This document shows, piece after piece, positions 31,733 to 41,195 of a stretch of DNA of 64,000 bases (within the stretch, counting starts at the first letter, position 1; each line of letters begins with the position of its first letter). The notes beneath the pieces are model-generated. The model ran no database searches and had not been told where the DNA came from. It saw only the letters and a list, made by a program, of their open reading frames with translations. Where the stretch lies: contig JAKUDP010000002.1 in NCBI GenBank assembly GCA_022570795.1, positions 2,790,001 to 2,854,000 on the forward strand. Reading direction: 5' to 3'. Origin of the DNA: Sphaerulina vaccinii (taxonomy: Eukaryota > Ascomycota > Dothideomycetes > Mycosphaerellales > Mycosphaerellaceae). The translations under genes and the position numbers were made by a program.

Positions 31733-33319
31733 ATGGCGACGACAGCACCACCAGGCGTTGCAGGTCCCAATACAGGCCAGCTAGCGCACTCATCTCAAGG
31801 CACTCAGATGACCATCTCAGCCGCCTCAGCGCAACCAGGCCAACCAGTAGCATCAGCGAGCTCAACCGCTTCGGCTCACCCATCTCAGAGCGGCCAACTT
31901 ACGAGCTCAAGTGCACCAGCTCAACCATCTCAAGGCAGTCAGGTGACAAGCTCCACTGCCCCAGCGCAACTACCCCAAGGCACTATGCCCGCGCCGGCGC
32001 CACTACCAAAGATTAAAGCGCCCGCATGGCGCATGAAATTGAGAAGAAAAGCCCTTGCTGGAAAAACTCCATACGACTGGTTAGGCGTTGCGCATGATGC
32101 AACACGCCATCAAGTTGAGCTTGCGTATAGAAAATACCAAGCCACCCTGGCAATATATCACGAAAACCTAGATCTACAAGATTGGCCGGAGTGCGCGATG
32201 GAAAAAGATGAGATGTGGGATTCAAAGCACATCTTAACGGAAGACAGGCACCTCGTGTTAGGAAGAGCAGACCGAAGCCTTCGAGACCGAGGCCGAGACC
32301 GAGTCCTTCGAGATCGAAGCCTTCGATCCATTCTTGATATCTGCATTGCTTATAGAGAAAAGTACTCGTGTCGAGATGAGCCTTGGACGTTTCTTGGCGT
32401 GAGCGACGATCCGTCTAGGGAGGAGATCGAAGACGCATGGCTTGGTTTGACGACTTATTGGGACCGGTTCGGGGACGTCGCAGGTCTGGTAATGCTTGTT
32501 ATGGATGCTGCGAAAGATGCTATGCTGAGAGTTTTGCCACCTGAGCTACCTAAGGCACGTCAGGCAGATAACGAGGTCAACGAGGATACGAAGCTCGACG
32601 AGTCGAGCACGATGGACGATGTGGCTGCCGAGGCTCCACAGCTTGACAGTGATGATGACGAAGACAATATAGTCGTGCGGCCTGCAGGCAGAGGTGGAGA
32701 AGTCATGGGCAAAGATTGGGGCACTGCAGAGCTCGATGTCGCAATAAGTATCGAGGGCGATGCTTCCATCAGAGCTTCTTCACCTCAGGTCATTAATGAT
32801 ACATCCAGCGCACAAGGAAACGCTGCTATCGAGGCCTCTCCGTATCAGATCTCGGAGGAGCTTCTCGGTGATATATTCAGTACAGAAGACGACGCCGCCA
32901 CCGCGATCTCTCCACGCGAGACTCTGGACGATCTGGAAGCCACGAAGCTCGACCGCACACTGAGAGTGGAGGACTTTGCCGCTTCAAGTACAACGCCACT
33001 TTGGGACATGTTTCAGGCCAATACTGCAAAGATCGGTCGGCCTGTCACGTCAAGCGATTCTGCCTACGAGGGTTCATCGATTCAGGCCCTGGATTTACGA
33101 ATGAACGCCACAAGGCGTAGAAGGAATAAACGGAAGAGAACTGCTGAAGATGAGGGATCATCAATTGCGAAGCGAGCTAGAGACGGCTCGAATGACAGTC
33201 CAATTAGCGGAGCTCTCTCAAGGTCTATAGTCGCACAGCTCGAGGCTGCGCCAGTCTCTGGTCACAGCATCTACGAGACCAGAATATACAACGGCAAGTT
33301 ACGATCAAGCAGGGATTGA
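31733..33319 (+). CDS. Protein with two J-like domains, disordered tail
   Basis: Single exon; the ATG at 31733 (MATTAPPGV) is the best start, giving 528 residues. Residues 1-90 are Ser/Ala/Gln/Pro repeats (AQPSQGSQVTSSTAPAQ). Then come two J-domain-like units: TPYDWLGVAHDATRHQVELAYRKYQ and EPWTFLGVSDDPSREEIEDAW. Both lack the HPD tripeptide that activates Hsp70. A short repeat of SLRDRGRDRVLRDRS joins them. The C-terminal half is acidic and disordered-looking and ends with a basic nuclear-import-like run RRRRNKRKR. Function unknown; a nuclear location is a guess. Confidence 0.65.
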   Translation: MATTAPPGVAGPNTGQLAHSSQGTQMTISAASAQPGQPVASASSTASAHPSQSGQLTSSSAPAQPSQGSQVTSSTAPAQLPQGTMPAPAPLPKIKAPAWRMKLRRKALAGKTPYDWLGVAHDATRHQVELAYRKYQATLAIYHENLDLQDWPECAMEKDEMWDSKHILTEDRHLVLGRADRSLRDRGRDRVLRDRSLRSILDICIAYREKYSCRDEPWTFLGVSDDPSREEIEDAWLGLTTYWDRFGDVAGLVMLVMDAAKDAMLRVLPPELPKARQADNEVNEDTKLDESSTMDDVAAEAPQLDSDDDEDNIVVRPAGRGGEVMGKDWGTAELDVAISIEGDASIRASSPQVINDTSSAQGNAAIEASPYQISEELLGDIFSTEDDAATAISPRETLDDLEATKLDRTLRVEDFAASSTTPLWDMFQANTAKIGRPVTSSDSAYEGSSIQALDLRMNATRRRRNKRKRTAEDEGSSIAKRARDGSNDSPISGALSRSIVAQLEAAPVSGHSIYETRIYNGKLRSSRD

Positions 33320-33512
33320 GCAATTAACTGGCTCATCTCGATCTGGCTGGTGGCGTGGTGGTCATGTTGTGTGCCTACTCCACGCTAGTGAAGGAAGTCT
33401 TAGGCAGTACTTATGCCAGGACTCTTTATCCTCTCAGACACTTCATAATCAAGCCCTCAACACTCAAATTCCATACGCAACAACAAGATCGGACTTATCG
33501 ATCACCACAATC

Positions 33513-34331
33513 ATGCCAACACGAGCAGGTCAGAGATGTTCGCATCAACCTCGCCGTCTCCATCGAACTGCTTCGCTACGCCATGAGAGCAGCATCGAGT
33601 CGAGTAATCAGAGCAGCCAGCATACCGAGACTCCGAGCAGCGATCTCGCCGGAAACCAAGACAATGACGATCCAGAACCACCTACCGCACATTCACAACC
33701 AGTCTTCATCGGACCTCGACACGACGGATCGACACCAGTAATCGAAGAGAGCGAAGGAAGCACTATCAGGTCATCTCCATGTCCTGGTCCTCATCAGCAG
33801 ATATCACAACGAGCACAAAGCGATATCGATATGCCAGATGCGTCGTATCATCGAACCCTGCCATCTCAGAGCGACCAACATGAAAATTTCGACGACGACG
33901 AGGGACAAGTAGACAGTCAATCCTACCTCCGCACAGCTTCTCCAGACTCGATGCAACATCTTCAGCATCTTACCTGGCGAGGTTCAAATGTCAGCTCGGT
34001 CGCAACAGCAAGACGAGGCTCGAGTGTCAGCACAGTCATACTTCATAATGCGACGGTTGAGAATCATAGAGCAAGGCTTCAAGCCGCTGATCTGGAGACG
34101 GATGCGGATCGTGAACAGCTTGAGGAAATGGAGCGAGTTCGAGATGAGATGGCTGCCAGGATGGAGGCGCTTGAGGGTAGACTTGTCGAAACGCGCGAGA
34201 GACCAGATATGCCGTTGCTGCTCTTCCTCGTTGTGGTGGTCATGTTACTGATGTATGCATGTTTCTGTTGGTGGAATTGGCCTGAGATGTCATATATTCG
34301 GAGGAGAAGGGGCGAAGTCTTGGGGATGTGA
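33513..34331 (+). CDS. Tail-anchored coiled-coil protein A
   Basis: The ATG at 33513 (MPTRAGQRCSHQ) gives 272 residues. The first 170 are Ser/Gln/Glu-rich and disordered. A heptad-like helix follows (HRARLQAADLETDADREQLEEME). A single hydrophobic segment, LLLFLVVVVMLLMYACFCWW, near residues 233-252 is followed by WPEMSYIRRRRGEVLGM at the end. The short positive tail after one membrane segment predicts a tail-anchored topology with the bulk in the cytosol or nucleoplasm. It is related to the next gene through the YIRRRR-x-EVL tail. Confidence 0.65.
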   Translation: MPTRAGQRCSHQPRRLHRTASLRHESSIESSNQSSQHTETPSSDLAGNQDNDDPEPPTAHSQPVFIGPRHDGSTPVIEESEGSTIRSSPCPGPHQQISQRAQSDIDMPDASYHRTLPSQSDQHENFDDDEGQVDSQSYLRTASPDSMQHLQHLTWRGSNVSSVATARRGSSVSTVILHNATVENHRARLQAADLETDADREQLEEMERVRDEMAARMEALEGRLVETRERPDMPLLLFLVVVVMLLMYACFCWWNWPEMSYIRRRRGEVLGM

Positions 34332-34780
34332 TTCGGGCAAACGATTGGAAACTGTTGTACATCTGGTTGAGGGTGATGTGGCGCAGGGCTGAAGGATGCA
34401 TGCGGCTCTTGGAGACAGATTCGCATGTGAGACATGCATGCATGTATCACCTGACCACAAACTTGTTCGATCTCGTGGATGGAGCTTGGCACAGTCTCGA
34501 GAGTGACTTGTCTTGGTAGAAACATAAATAGTGTTATAGCAAGACAAATGTCTGTCCAAGTGGATCAGTGACTCTCCCTCCTTCTTCTAACACACGACAC
34601 TGTCAGTCATACTTTACATAAAGGCTTCGTCGAAGCGTAGGTGCATTCTCTTCCTGTCTTTCATCTACACGTTCAGCGGGTGGTTGCAGCGTTTCTTCCT
34701 ATATCGTATCCGAGACATCTTGACCAGGCAAATTCGAGACAGTCCAGCCAGAAAGGCTCTCCCACGAAGAAGCAATCACC

Positions 34781-35659
34781 ATGTCCTCCTCCCCACTCCG
34801 CTGCGAGTACTGCCGTCTCCATCGCGACCCTACCACAGCTTGTGAATGCCAGCAACGACTCCAAGAAGAACAATCTTCTACTCCAGCCCCCCAAGCAAGT
34901 CGCCCAATCCCAGTACAAGGCCCAATGATCAAAAGAGGACGTGGTCGTCCACGAAAGAAATCCTTTCCCGAGTCGACTCAGAAACCAGATCAAGAAACAG
35001 TGCAACCTCCCAGCCCTCTAGCAAGAATCACCTCAAGTGTTCAAAACTACTGGCTTCGTTCACAAAAGGCCACGCCACCACACTCACCAGTTTCGAGTTT
35101 TTTCCATTCTGCTTCATCGTCAGAAGAAGAACAACTCATTTTCGATCTCGAACTGGATGACGAGGACAATATCACAGTCGCGCCCGTCCATGCTCGCACG
35201 CCCGAGCCAAACTCCATGGCCTCCCCAGCTAGTACTCAAGTCGTAGAAGAAACACCGCATCTTCAAAATCGGTCATTCCTAGACGATACGCCTGATCGTG
35301 CACACTTCGCTGTGCATCCCAATCCAGCTATCGAGATCCGACGGCTTCGGGATTCAAGGACTCAGCTGGCGCAGAATCTTGAGAGGAGTACGGAGCATGT
35401 TAATCGTCTGCATGCTAGGTTGTTGATATATACTGGAGATAAGGCGGCGTTGACTGCTGAAATTGGGCAGCTGAGGGAGGGAGTGATTCATGATGTTGTT
35501 GAGAATACTAAGAGATATGGCGGTATGGCGTCAACAGTGAGGAGGTATGCGATGTCCTTCGTGGTAATGCTCGTGGGAGTGTCTTTGATCTGGGCCTGGA
35601 TTAATGGGCCGGATTTTGCGTATATAAGGAGGAGGAGAGCGGAGGTTTTGTGCGAGTAG
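34781..35659 (+). CDS. Tail-anchored coiled-coil protein B with an AT-hook
   Basis: Single exon of 292 codons from the ATG at 34781. The N-terminus has closely spaced Cys (RCEYCRLHRDPTTACEC), which could bind zinc. Residues 49-60 read IKRGRGRPRKK, a textbook AT-hook that binds the minor groove of AT-rich DNA. An acidic stretch (LIFDLELDDED), a helix (EIRRLRDSRTQLAQNLERS) and one membrane segment (FVVMLVGVSLIWAWI) follow. It ends DFAYIRRRRAEVLCE, matching the tail of the preceding protein. The combination suggests a DNA-binding protein in the inner nuclear membrane; that is inference. Confidence 0.65.
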   Translation: MSSSPLRCEYCRLHRDPTTACECQQRLQEEQSSTPAPQASRPIPVQGPMIKRGRGRPRKKSFPESTQKPDQETVQPPSPLARITSSVQNYWLRSQKATPPHSPVSSFFHSASSSEEEQLIFDLELDDEDNITVAPVHARTPEPNSMASPASTQVVEETPHLQNRSFLDDTPDRAHFAVHPNPAIEIRRLRDSRTQLAQNLERSTEHVNRLHARLLIYTGDKAALTAEIGQLREGVIHDVVENTKRYGGMASTVRRYAMSFVVMLVGVSLIWAWINGPDFAYIRRRRAEVLCE

Positions 35660-36007
35660 AGTCTGGGTTGGTCTCGGTTGGGTGTTGGAGCTTTCGCTGA
35701 GGATGGGCGATGGATGCCGTTGTAAGGTGAAAGGTATCTATAAGTTAGCCATATTGAAAGGGGTAGTCAGCTAGATCAACCAAGTACGCAATAGACATTG
35801 GGCCCCATAGATGACTTGAATATTGAAGTTTCGCTTGGCTTTTGATCAGTATCTGTGTTAGACTTATTCTGCACTCGCCGCGACAGGCTTTTTTCACCTG
35901 TTGAGTTATGCTGATGCATACAGTCGCCCGTAGTGAAGTCCATACGCAAAGCAGGCGACGTACTCATCGGTGATGTATCCTTGCTGATCCCATTCTGTAC
36001 AGATTGA
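35660..36007. other. Short intergenic region between convergent genes
   Basis: 3' flanks only; nothing else seen. Confidence 0.4.
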
Positions 36008-36898
36008 TCAGTTCTTGAAGATCTTCGAAGACCAGTGAAGACCAAGAGCCCAGTGGAAGAGCCTAATTCAGTTAGCGTCAGTCACGACCTAAAGGTGCAC
36101 GAGTGATTGAAACATACCGAGCATCGACAATCTTGCCTTCCTCCTTCGACAGTTCTGAAACAGTTGGCATACTCCACAAACAGTGCTAAGAACGATCAAC
36201 ATACCTTGCAGCTTCTCGTACAGCTGATCGAGCGGCACAACACGACGCTCGATGTGTTCTCCCTCATCAAGATGCTGCTCAGGCTCCTCGTCACCCTCTT
36301 TGAGCTGCACCTCAATCGTGACCATCTGTAGTCATTAGTCCCGGCCTTCCTCACTTGCAGTAATGTCAACTCACCTGCATATTCGCATTCGTCAACCCCG
36401 GATCGGCAACGATAGTAGGGCTACAGTCAACGACCTACACTCATGTTGGCATTTGTCATTCCCGGCTGACTACTCAGCACATCAGAAACATCACAAACCA
36501 CTCCCTCATAGCCTGTCTCCTCCTTCAGCTCTCGCACAGCAGCCTGTTCCGGAGTTTCGCCTTCATCGATGAGTCCGGCTGGGAACTCGACACAGTAGGC
36601 TTCGACAGGTGGTCTGTATTGCAGAATGATCATGGTCTGGGGTGGCTTGTTTGGGTGGCGGAGGATCGGAGCAATGGCGACTGCGTCTATGCCGCCTTTC
36701 GATCGCGTCTTGCGGGCGGCGGCTTCCCAAATGCGGTTCTTGCCATCTTGGTCGGTCCACTGAGAATTATCAGTGGTGGTCTTGAAGATGAGATCTGGTG
36801 CTGGTGACCTCAATCTTTCGCAGTTCGGTCCACTTTGCTTCGTCTGCTGATAGTGGACTGATGCGGTCGATCTTGGGTGCTTGGCCGGCTGAAGACAT
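36008..36898 (-). CDS. Nudix hydrolase, ADP-ribose pyrophosphatase (NUDT5/YSA1) type
   Basis: Six exons: 36898-36809, 36759-36499, 36434-36375, 36325-36205, 36154-36118 and 36062-36008, summing to 207 residues. The Nudix box is perfect: GLIDEGETPEQAAV then RELKEETGY (Gx5Ex7REUxEExGU). Upstream EFPAG and downstream DPGLTNANMQMVTIEV match ADP-ribose hydrolases, as does the C-terminal DARLFHWALGL. The enzyme would cleave ADP-ribose or ADP-sugars to AMP. The first donor is GTCACC, a weak site. Intron 2 contains a sequence very like exon 3 (see findings). Confidence 0.85.
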
Positions 36899-37175
36899 GG
36901 TGAAATGTCGAAGCAGCTGAGTTGTTCGGGTGATGGGAACTTGTGGTCTCATTGACCTGAACGTGTTTGCAGGAAGTCAAGTCAAGTGATGGAGGCGCGT
37001 GGAGTGATGACGAGACTGGGCTCGGATGGGAGATCCGAAGAGCCCTACTGTAAGTAACTCGAGGATGACTAAGCATTTGCTCCTTTCTGCTCTCACGTTC
37101 TGTTTCTCCTCTCTCTCACATCAGAAATGACCGTACACAGCACTAACATTCAAGGCAAGACGACATGGGCAGAAG

Positions 37176-39409
37176 TTGGAGATTTACGGAACTGCTGGAA
37201 GCTATCATTTGGAAGGACTCGATGATGATAGTGCGCTGAAGCTCCTCGAGAAGACTTCAAAGCTTGTCATTCGTGGCTCAGAAGCAAAGTTAACGGCAGC
37301 CAAAGACGTTCTGAATCGACTTGGCTCACATGCTCTAGCAATCACAGTCGCTGGCTCTTTGCTCAAGAGTGGGGCTTATGGTCTCGAGGCATATCCGGAG
37401 GTCCTCTCCAACCAGGAGTCCCATCTTCTGCATCAACAATCAAAGCAAGCTAGGAGCACGTATGGAGCAATCCACGCTATCTTCGAGGTATCTGCGGAAC
37501 GGCTCAAAGCTGCTTCGTCCGAGGATGAGGCATCCAAGCACGCACTTGAGCTGTTGGGTGTATTGGGCTTTCTTGATCGCTCGGGTGTGCCTGAAGATCT
37601 GTTCACTCGAGCCTGGAAGTGGGCACATGAACACAGACTCGACAGAGACAAGGTTGACCTATACAATGATCCAGATAATGATGACTGGCGTCCAGATCTG
37701 CCTTCAGAGTGGCATTTCGATGGCGCCTTGAGTTTCGGATGGGCAGAGAAGGCGTCGCTACCGATGATGTTTCGCGAGGCAAGAAAGCGCCTCATAGAGC
37801 TATCACTGATCAGCTTTGATCCAGACTCACAGACCATCACAATGCATCCACTGTTGCACTCTTGGGCACGTAATCGACTTTCAACTGCAGACCGTGCAAT
37901 TGCTTGGCGGCATACTGCATGTACACTGGTGTTATCAGTGGAGAATGATCATGGCTGGAGAGAATTCTCACCACGTATGCGAAGGCATTGCGACGAGTGC
38001 TACAAGTTCATGCCTGATGGTGCAGTGTCAATATATCAACTTCGCAATATATGCAGGGTTTTGGTTTCAATTTGGTGGCAGCTGTTACGAGCGGACAGTC
38101 TTCAAGTCGAGCCATTGTTATTGCACATTGATACACTGGTGTCACTCCAAGCGTCGTCAAACACCTTGGATGTCAGCGAAAGTCACCTTGCACTTCTTCG
38201 CATGAAAAGCGCATGGTATTCGGAGAAGGCAGACAATTCACAGGATCAAGAAGACTTTCAGAGAGCTCTAGAGTCATGTTCAAAAGAAGAAATTGCACTG
38301 CAAAGGAGGAAAGAACCTTTGGCACTTGAGCATCTGTGGGCGAGGTCTGGGATTGCGGATAACTTGATGTGCTTAGGTCGTGGCGAGGAAGCGGTGGACA
38401 TGCTTCAGCTTATATTAGCCAATCTCGACGAACTACCGCCGAAAGATGTTGCGCCCGTTTGGTACTCCCTAAGCTTAGCCCTGAGTGAATGCGAAAGATT
38501 GCAAGAAGCCTTGAGCGCCATAGAGAAAGCAGTAGGCATCGAGAAGAGTATCCTATCGGAGGAAGACCCTAGTTTGCTAGCATCGCGGCACGCCCTGGCA
38601 AGAGCGCATCTGGATCTTGGGGACTATGGAACCGCCATAGAGATACTGGAAGACGTGGTTCGAGTGGCGAGCAGTGTCACAGATGATCACGACAGCTTAC
38701 TGCTTGCGTCGCAGTACGAACTCAAACGTGAATACTTGGAATATTCCCAGCCGGAGAAGGCACTGAATCTTCTTGAGCTTGTGGCCGCTAGGAGAACAGA
38801 AACCTTGCGCTCGGAACACCCGTCGCGCCTGGGGTCATTATACGATGTCGCTACTATAGCAAATTGGGCCAACCTACTCGGGCGGTAGATATAATGGAAG
38901 ATGTGGTCGATATCAGAAGCAGAATTTTAGCGCCCAACGATCGGGAACGATACGGATCGGAGTATGGTCTCATTTTATATCTCATCAATGCCAATCGAGC
39001 TCAGGAGGCGAGGGTGTTGTACGACCGCGTCATGGAGAGTGCGTCGATGACACCAGAAAACCATCAACGAGCATTGAGAGGTCTAGAGATGAAGATCGTA
39101 AAGTGGTATCGTGATAATGGACAACCTGAACAAGCGATATCAGGGCTAGAACGAATGGTCGAGATTAGAAGCAAAACACTGCCACCTAGTGATGTACAGC
39201 GAGGTGTGCCGGAGAATTGGCTACTTGGATGCTGTGTCGAGAACAGGAGAATTCCCGAAGCGAGGCAGCTTGTTGATCGTATAGTGGAAACAGCAGATTT
39301 GCTGCCGGAGGACTTGCGACAGAGTTTGGATGATTTGCGAAGAGAGGTTGCGCAGTTGGATTGGCACGACGAGCAAGTGGCTGACTCGGTTCTTCACGTC
39401 AAAGCATGA
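37176..39409 (+). pseudogene. N-truncated, frameshifted NB-ARC/TPR (NLR-type) gene
   Basis: The open frame begins without an ATG, inside the ARC part of an NB-ARC domain: YHLEGLDDDSALKLLEKTS, then RLGSHALAITVAGSLL, and MHPLLHSWARNRLS as in fungal NB-ARC/TPR proteins. P-loop and effector domain are absent. TPR-like units follow (EEAVDMLQLILANLDELPP, LQEALSAIEKAVGIEKSIL, GTAIEILEDVVRVASSV). At about 38863 the frame shifts by one missing base and continues as YYSKLGQPTRAVDIMEDVV to a stop at 39409. Intact relatives are fungal self/non-self or immunity-type STAND proteins. This copy looks dead or wrongly assembled. Confidence 0.75.
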
Positions 39410-39516
39410 TCGCTCACGCATTGTATCTGGCAATCTGCTGGCACGATGCGATTCAGCCTGACCTACGAGCGCCTTTGAATGGTGCTTGGGCTCGTGCTTG
39501 GAACAGCACTTCGCGG

Positions 39517-40113
39517 TCATGGTGTGTGGCAAGGTTTCATAATCCTGCCCGATGTTAGCATCAAGCATGTTTTTGTAATGGATGGGATCTTGCGCCTACC
39601 AGCACTAACCTCATCTCCGCCCAGCCCACTGACAGTATCAATCCTTGTGAACGCCCACTCTCCAGCCAGCGCTCTGAACTCAAGTGTTCGCACAGCTGGT
39701 CTCACAATGCCAGCTGGGACTCCATGGAATTCAAAGCAACAGAATACTTCTGAACGTGACTTTTGTTCGTTCACGCGAAAACTCAATTGCTTCATCTCGA
39801 TCCTCCATGCCGGATCAGAAGCGAGCTCTCTCAGACGATCAATCCACTCAGTGCGGCCTCGCTTTGTATGTTGGAACATGACACCGGACTCTGCGACAAA
39901 ATCCGGCGCTATAGAAGTCCATGGATAGGACATTGAGTCGAAGTGCCGGGAATTGATGGAGTCGGCGATGGAGTATATTATACGGCTGATCTCAGAGGTG
40001 ATCTCAGTGCGAGTTTGTGTACAGTGCTTGCATGTGTGAGATGCTGGCTGGCTGGTGTGGATATCATGATCTGTACTGATGCCGGATTGATTGTGATGGG
40101 AATGTTCCATCAT
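39517..40113 (-). CDS. NTF2-like domain protein, tandem copy 1
   Basis: The ATG at 40113 (MMEHSHHNQSG) gives 198 residues. The domain spans CTQTRTEITSEISRIIYSIA, then YPWTSIAPDFVAESGV, then FHGVPAGIVRPAVRTLEF and WAFTRIDTVSGLGGDEV. It aligns over its whole length with the neighbour at 40341-40880 and with the gene at 24.1 kb. The last 24 residues diverge; a GTTAGT donor near 39600 may mark a missed intron. No signal peptide. Function unknown. Confidence 0.6.
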   Translation of the reverse strand: MMEHSHHNQSGISTDHDIHTSQPASHTCKHCTQTRTEITSEISRIIYSIADSINSRHFDSMSYPWTSIAPDFVAESGVMFQHTKRGRTEWIDRLRELASDPAWRIEMKQLSFRVNEQKSRSEVFCCFEFHGVPAGIVRPAVRTLEFRALAGEWAFTRIDTVSGLGGDEVSAGRRKIPSITKTCLMLTSGRIMKPCHTP

Positions 40114-40340
40114 ATGGACGAGGAGCCTCAATGTGGTCGTACTTGCGTGACTGGCGTAGCTGAATGCCTCATCCAGAGCCGCCCCAGGATTGTACCAAGA
40201 AGCCAAGGCGGAGCTGAAAGGCCAAAGGATGCTGTGCTCTCGGGGACAGCACAGAGCTGTCGGGTCTCCACTATGACATCTCGGAATTGGGCTTTCAGAG
40301 TTGTTTCGTATGAACAGTACCCTCTTACAGATCTGAATGC

Positions 40341-40880
40341 TCAAACGTCCACTGCTTGTCCAAGCCCGACCTCAGCACCACTTAATCCACTCGCAGTGCT
40401 GAATCTCGTAAACAACCAACTCCCATTGACTGCTCGGAACTCAATCGTGCCTACTGCCGGACGTACGATACCCTCTGGTATACCATAGAACTCAAAGCAG
40501 ACAAACACATCCACTCTCGTCTTGAGCTTGTTCACGCGGACCTCGAGACTTTTGATCTCGCCCCGCCAACTTGGGATTGATGTGATCTCCACCAAGCGAG
40601 CAACCCATTCTGTGCGATTCAGTCTGTCGTCTACGAACAGAACGCCTGGTTCTGCAGTGAAGTCTTCGGAGACATGCGTCCATGGATCTAGGGCTGTATC
40701 GAAGTGGCGGTCGTTCATTGCGGCGCAGATGTCATGGACTATGCGACTGACATCCGATGCGATTGTGTCTATCGATTGTGTGCAATGGCTGCACGACTGA
40801 GTTGAAGAGTGGCTGGTGTGCTGTTTCTTCTTCGTTTGGTCCAAATCCTTTTCGGGAACATCAGCTTGCTCTTCGCTCAT
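40341..40880 (-). CDS. NTF2-like domain protein, tandem copy 2
   Basis: An ATG-started frame of 179 codons. CTQSIDTIASDVSRIVHDIC, then DPWTHVSEDFTAEPGVLF, then FYGIPEGIVRPAVGTIEF and WLFTRFSTASGLSGAEV parallel the previous gene closely. The first 30 residues are hydrophilic (DLDQTKKKQHTSH). Together they form a tandem pair at the edge of the amidohydrolase/AKR cluster. Small NTF2-like enzymes are common in fungal metabolic clusters, so membership is possible but unproven. Confidence 0.65.
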   Translation of the reverse strand: MSEEQADVPEKDLDQTKKKQHTSHSSTQSCSHCTQSIDTIASDVSRIVHDICAAMNDRHFDTALDPWTHVSEDFTAEPGVLFVDDRLNRTEWVARLVEITSIPSWRGEIKSLEVRVNKLKTRVDVFVCFEFYGIPEGIVRPAVGTIEFRAVNGSWLFTRFSTASGLSGAEVGLGQAVDV

Positions 40881-41195
40881 CGTTAAGCTTGTCTCGACTG
40901 GTATCTGTCTTCGGAATGAAGGTCCTTCTTGCCAGTGAGTAAGCGGTTTCTAAGTAGTCTTGAGTGCTCTCGAAAGGTCGGGAAGCTGCAGACGGCCTGC
41001 CTTACTGGCAGCTGGAAAGCTCTAGGCTTCCCAGCAAGTCATCGCGGGGCTGCAACTTGCAAGGTCATTAGCTTGGGGCTGCAAGATTGGTATGTTACAC
41101 ATGACACAATCATTACCTCTTTGAGGTCAATTCATGTGTGCTGTGCCTGGATAGCAGGCTCAATACAGGAGCTTGTCGGTCTCTACTCCGAATGC

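Noticed and set aside
36499..36808. Reading the Nudix frame straight through to a stop after TNANMSVGR
   Set aside because: That would remove the conserved C-terminal half; splicing from GTTTGT to TGTAG keeps the family sequence in frame.
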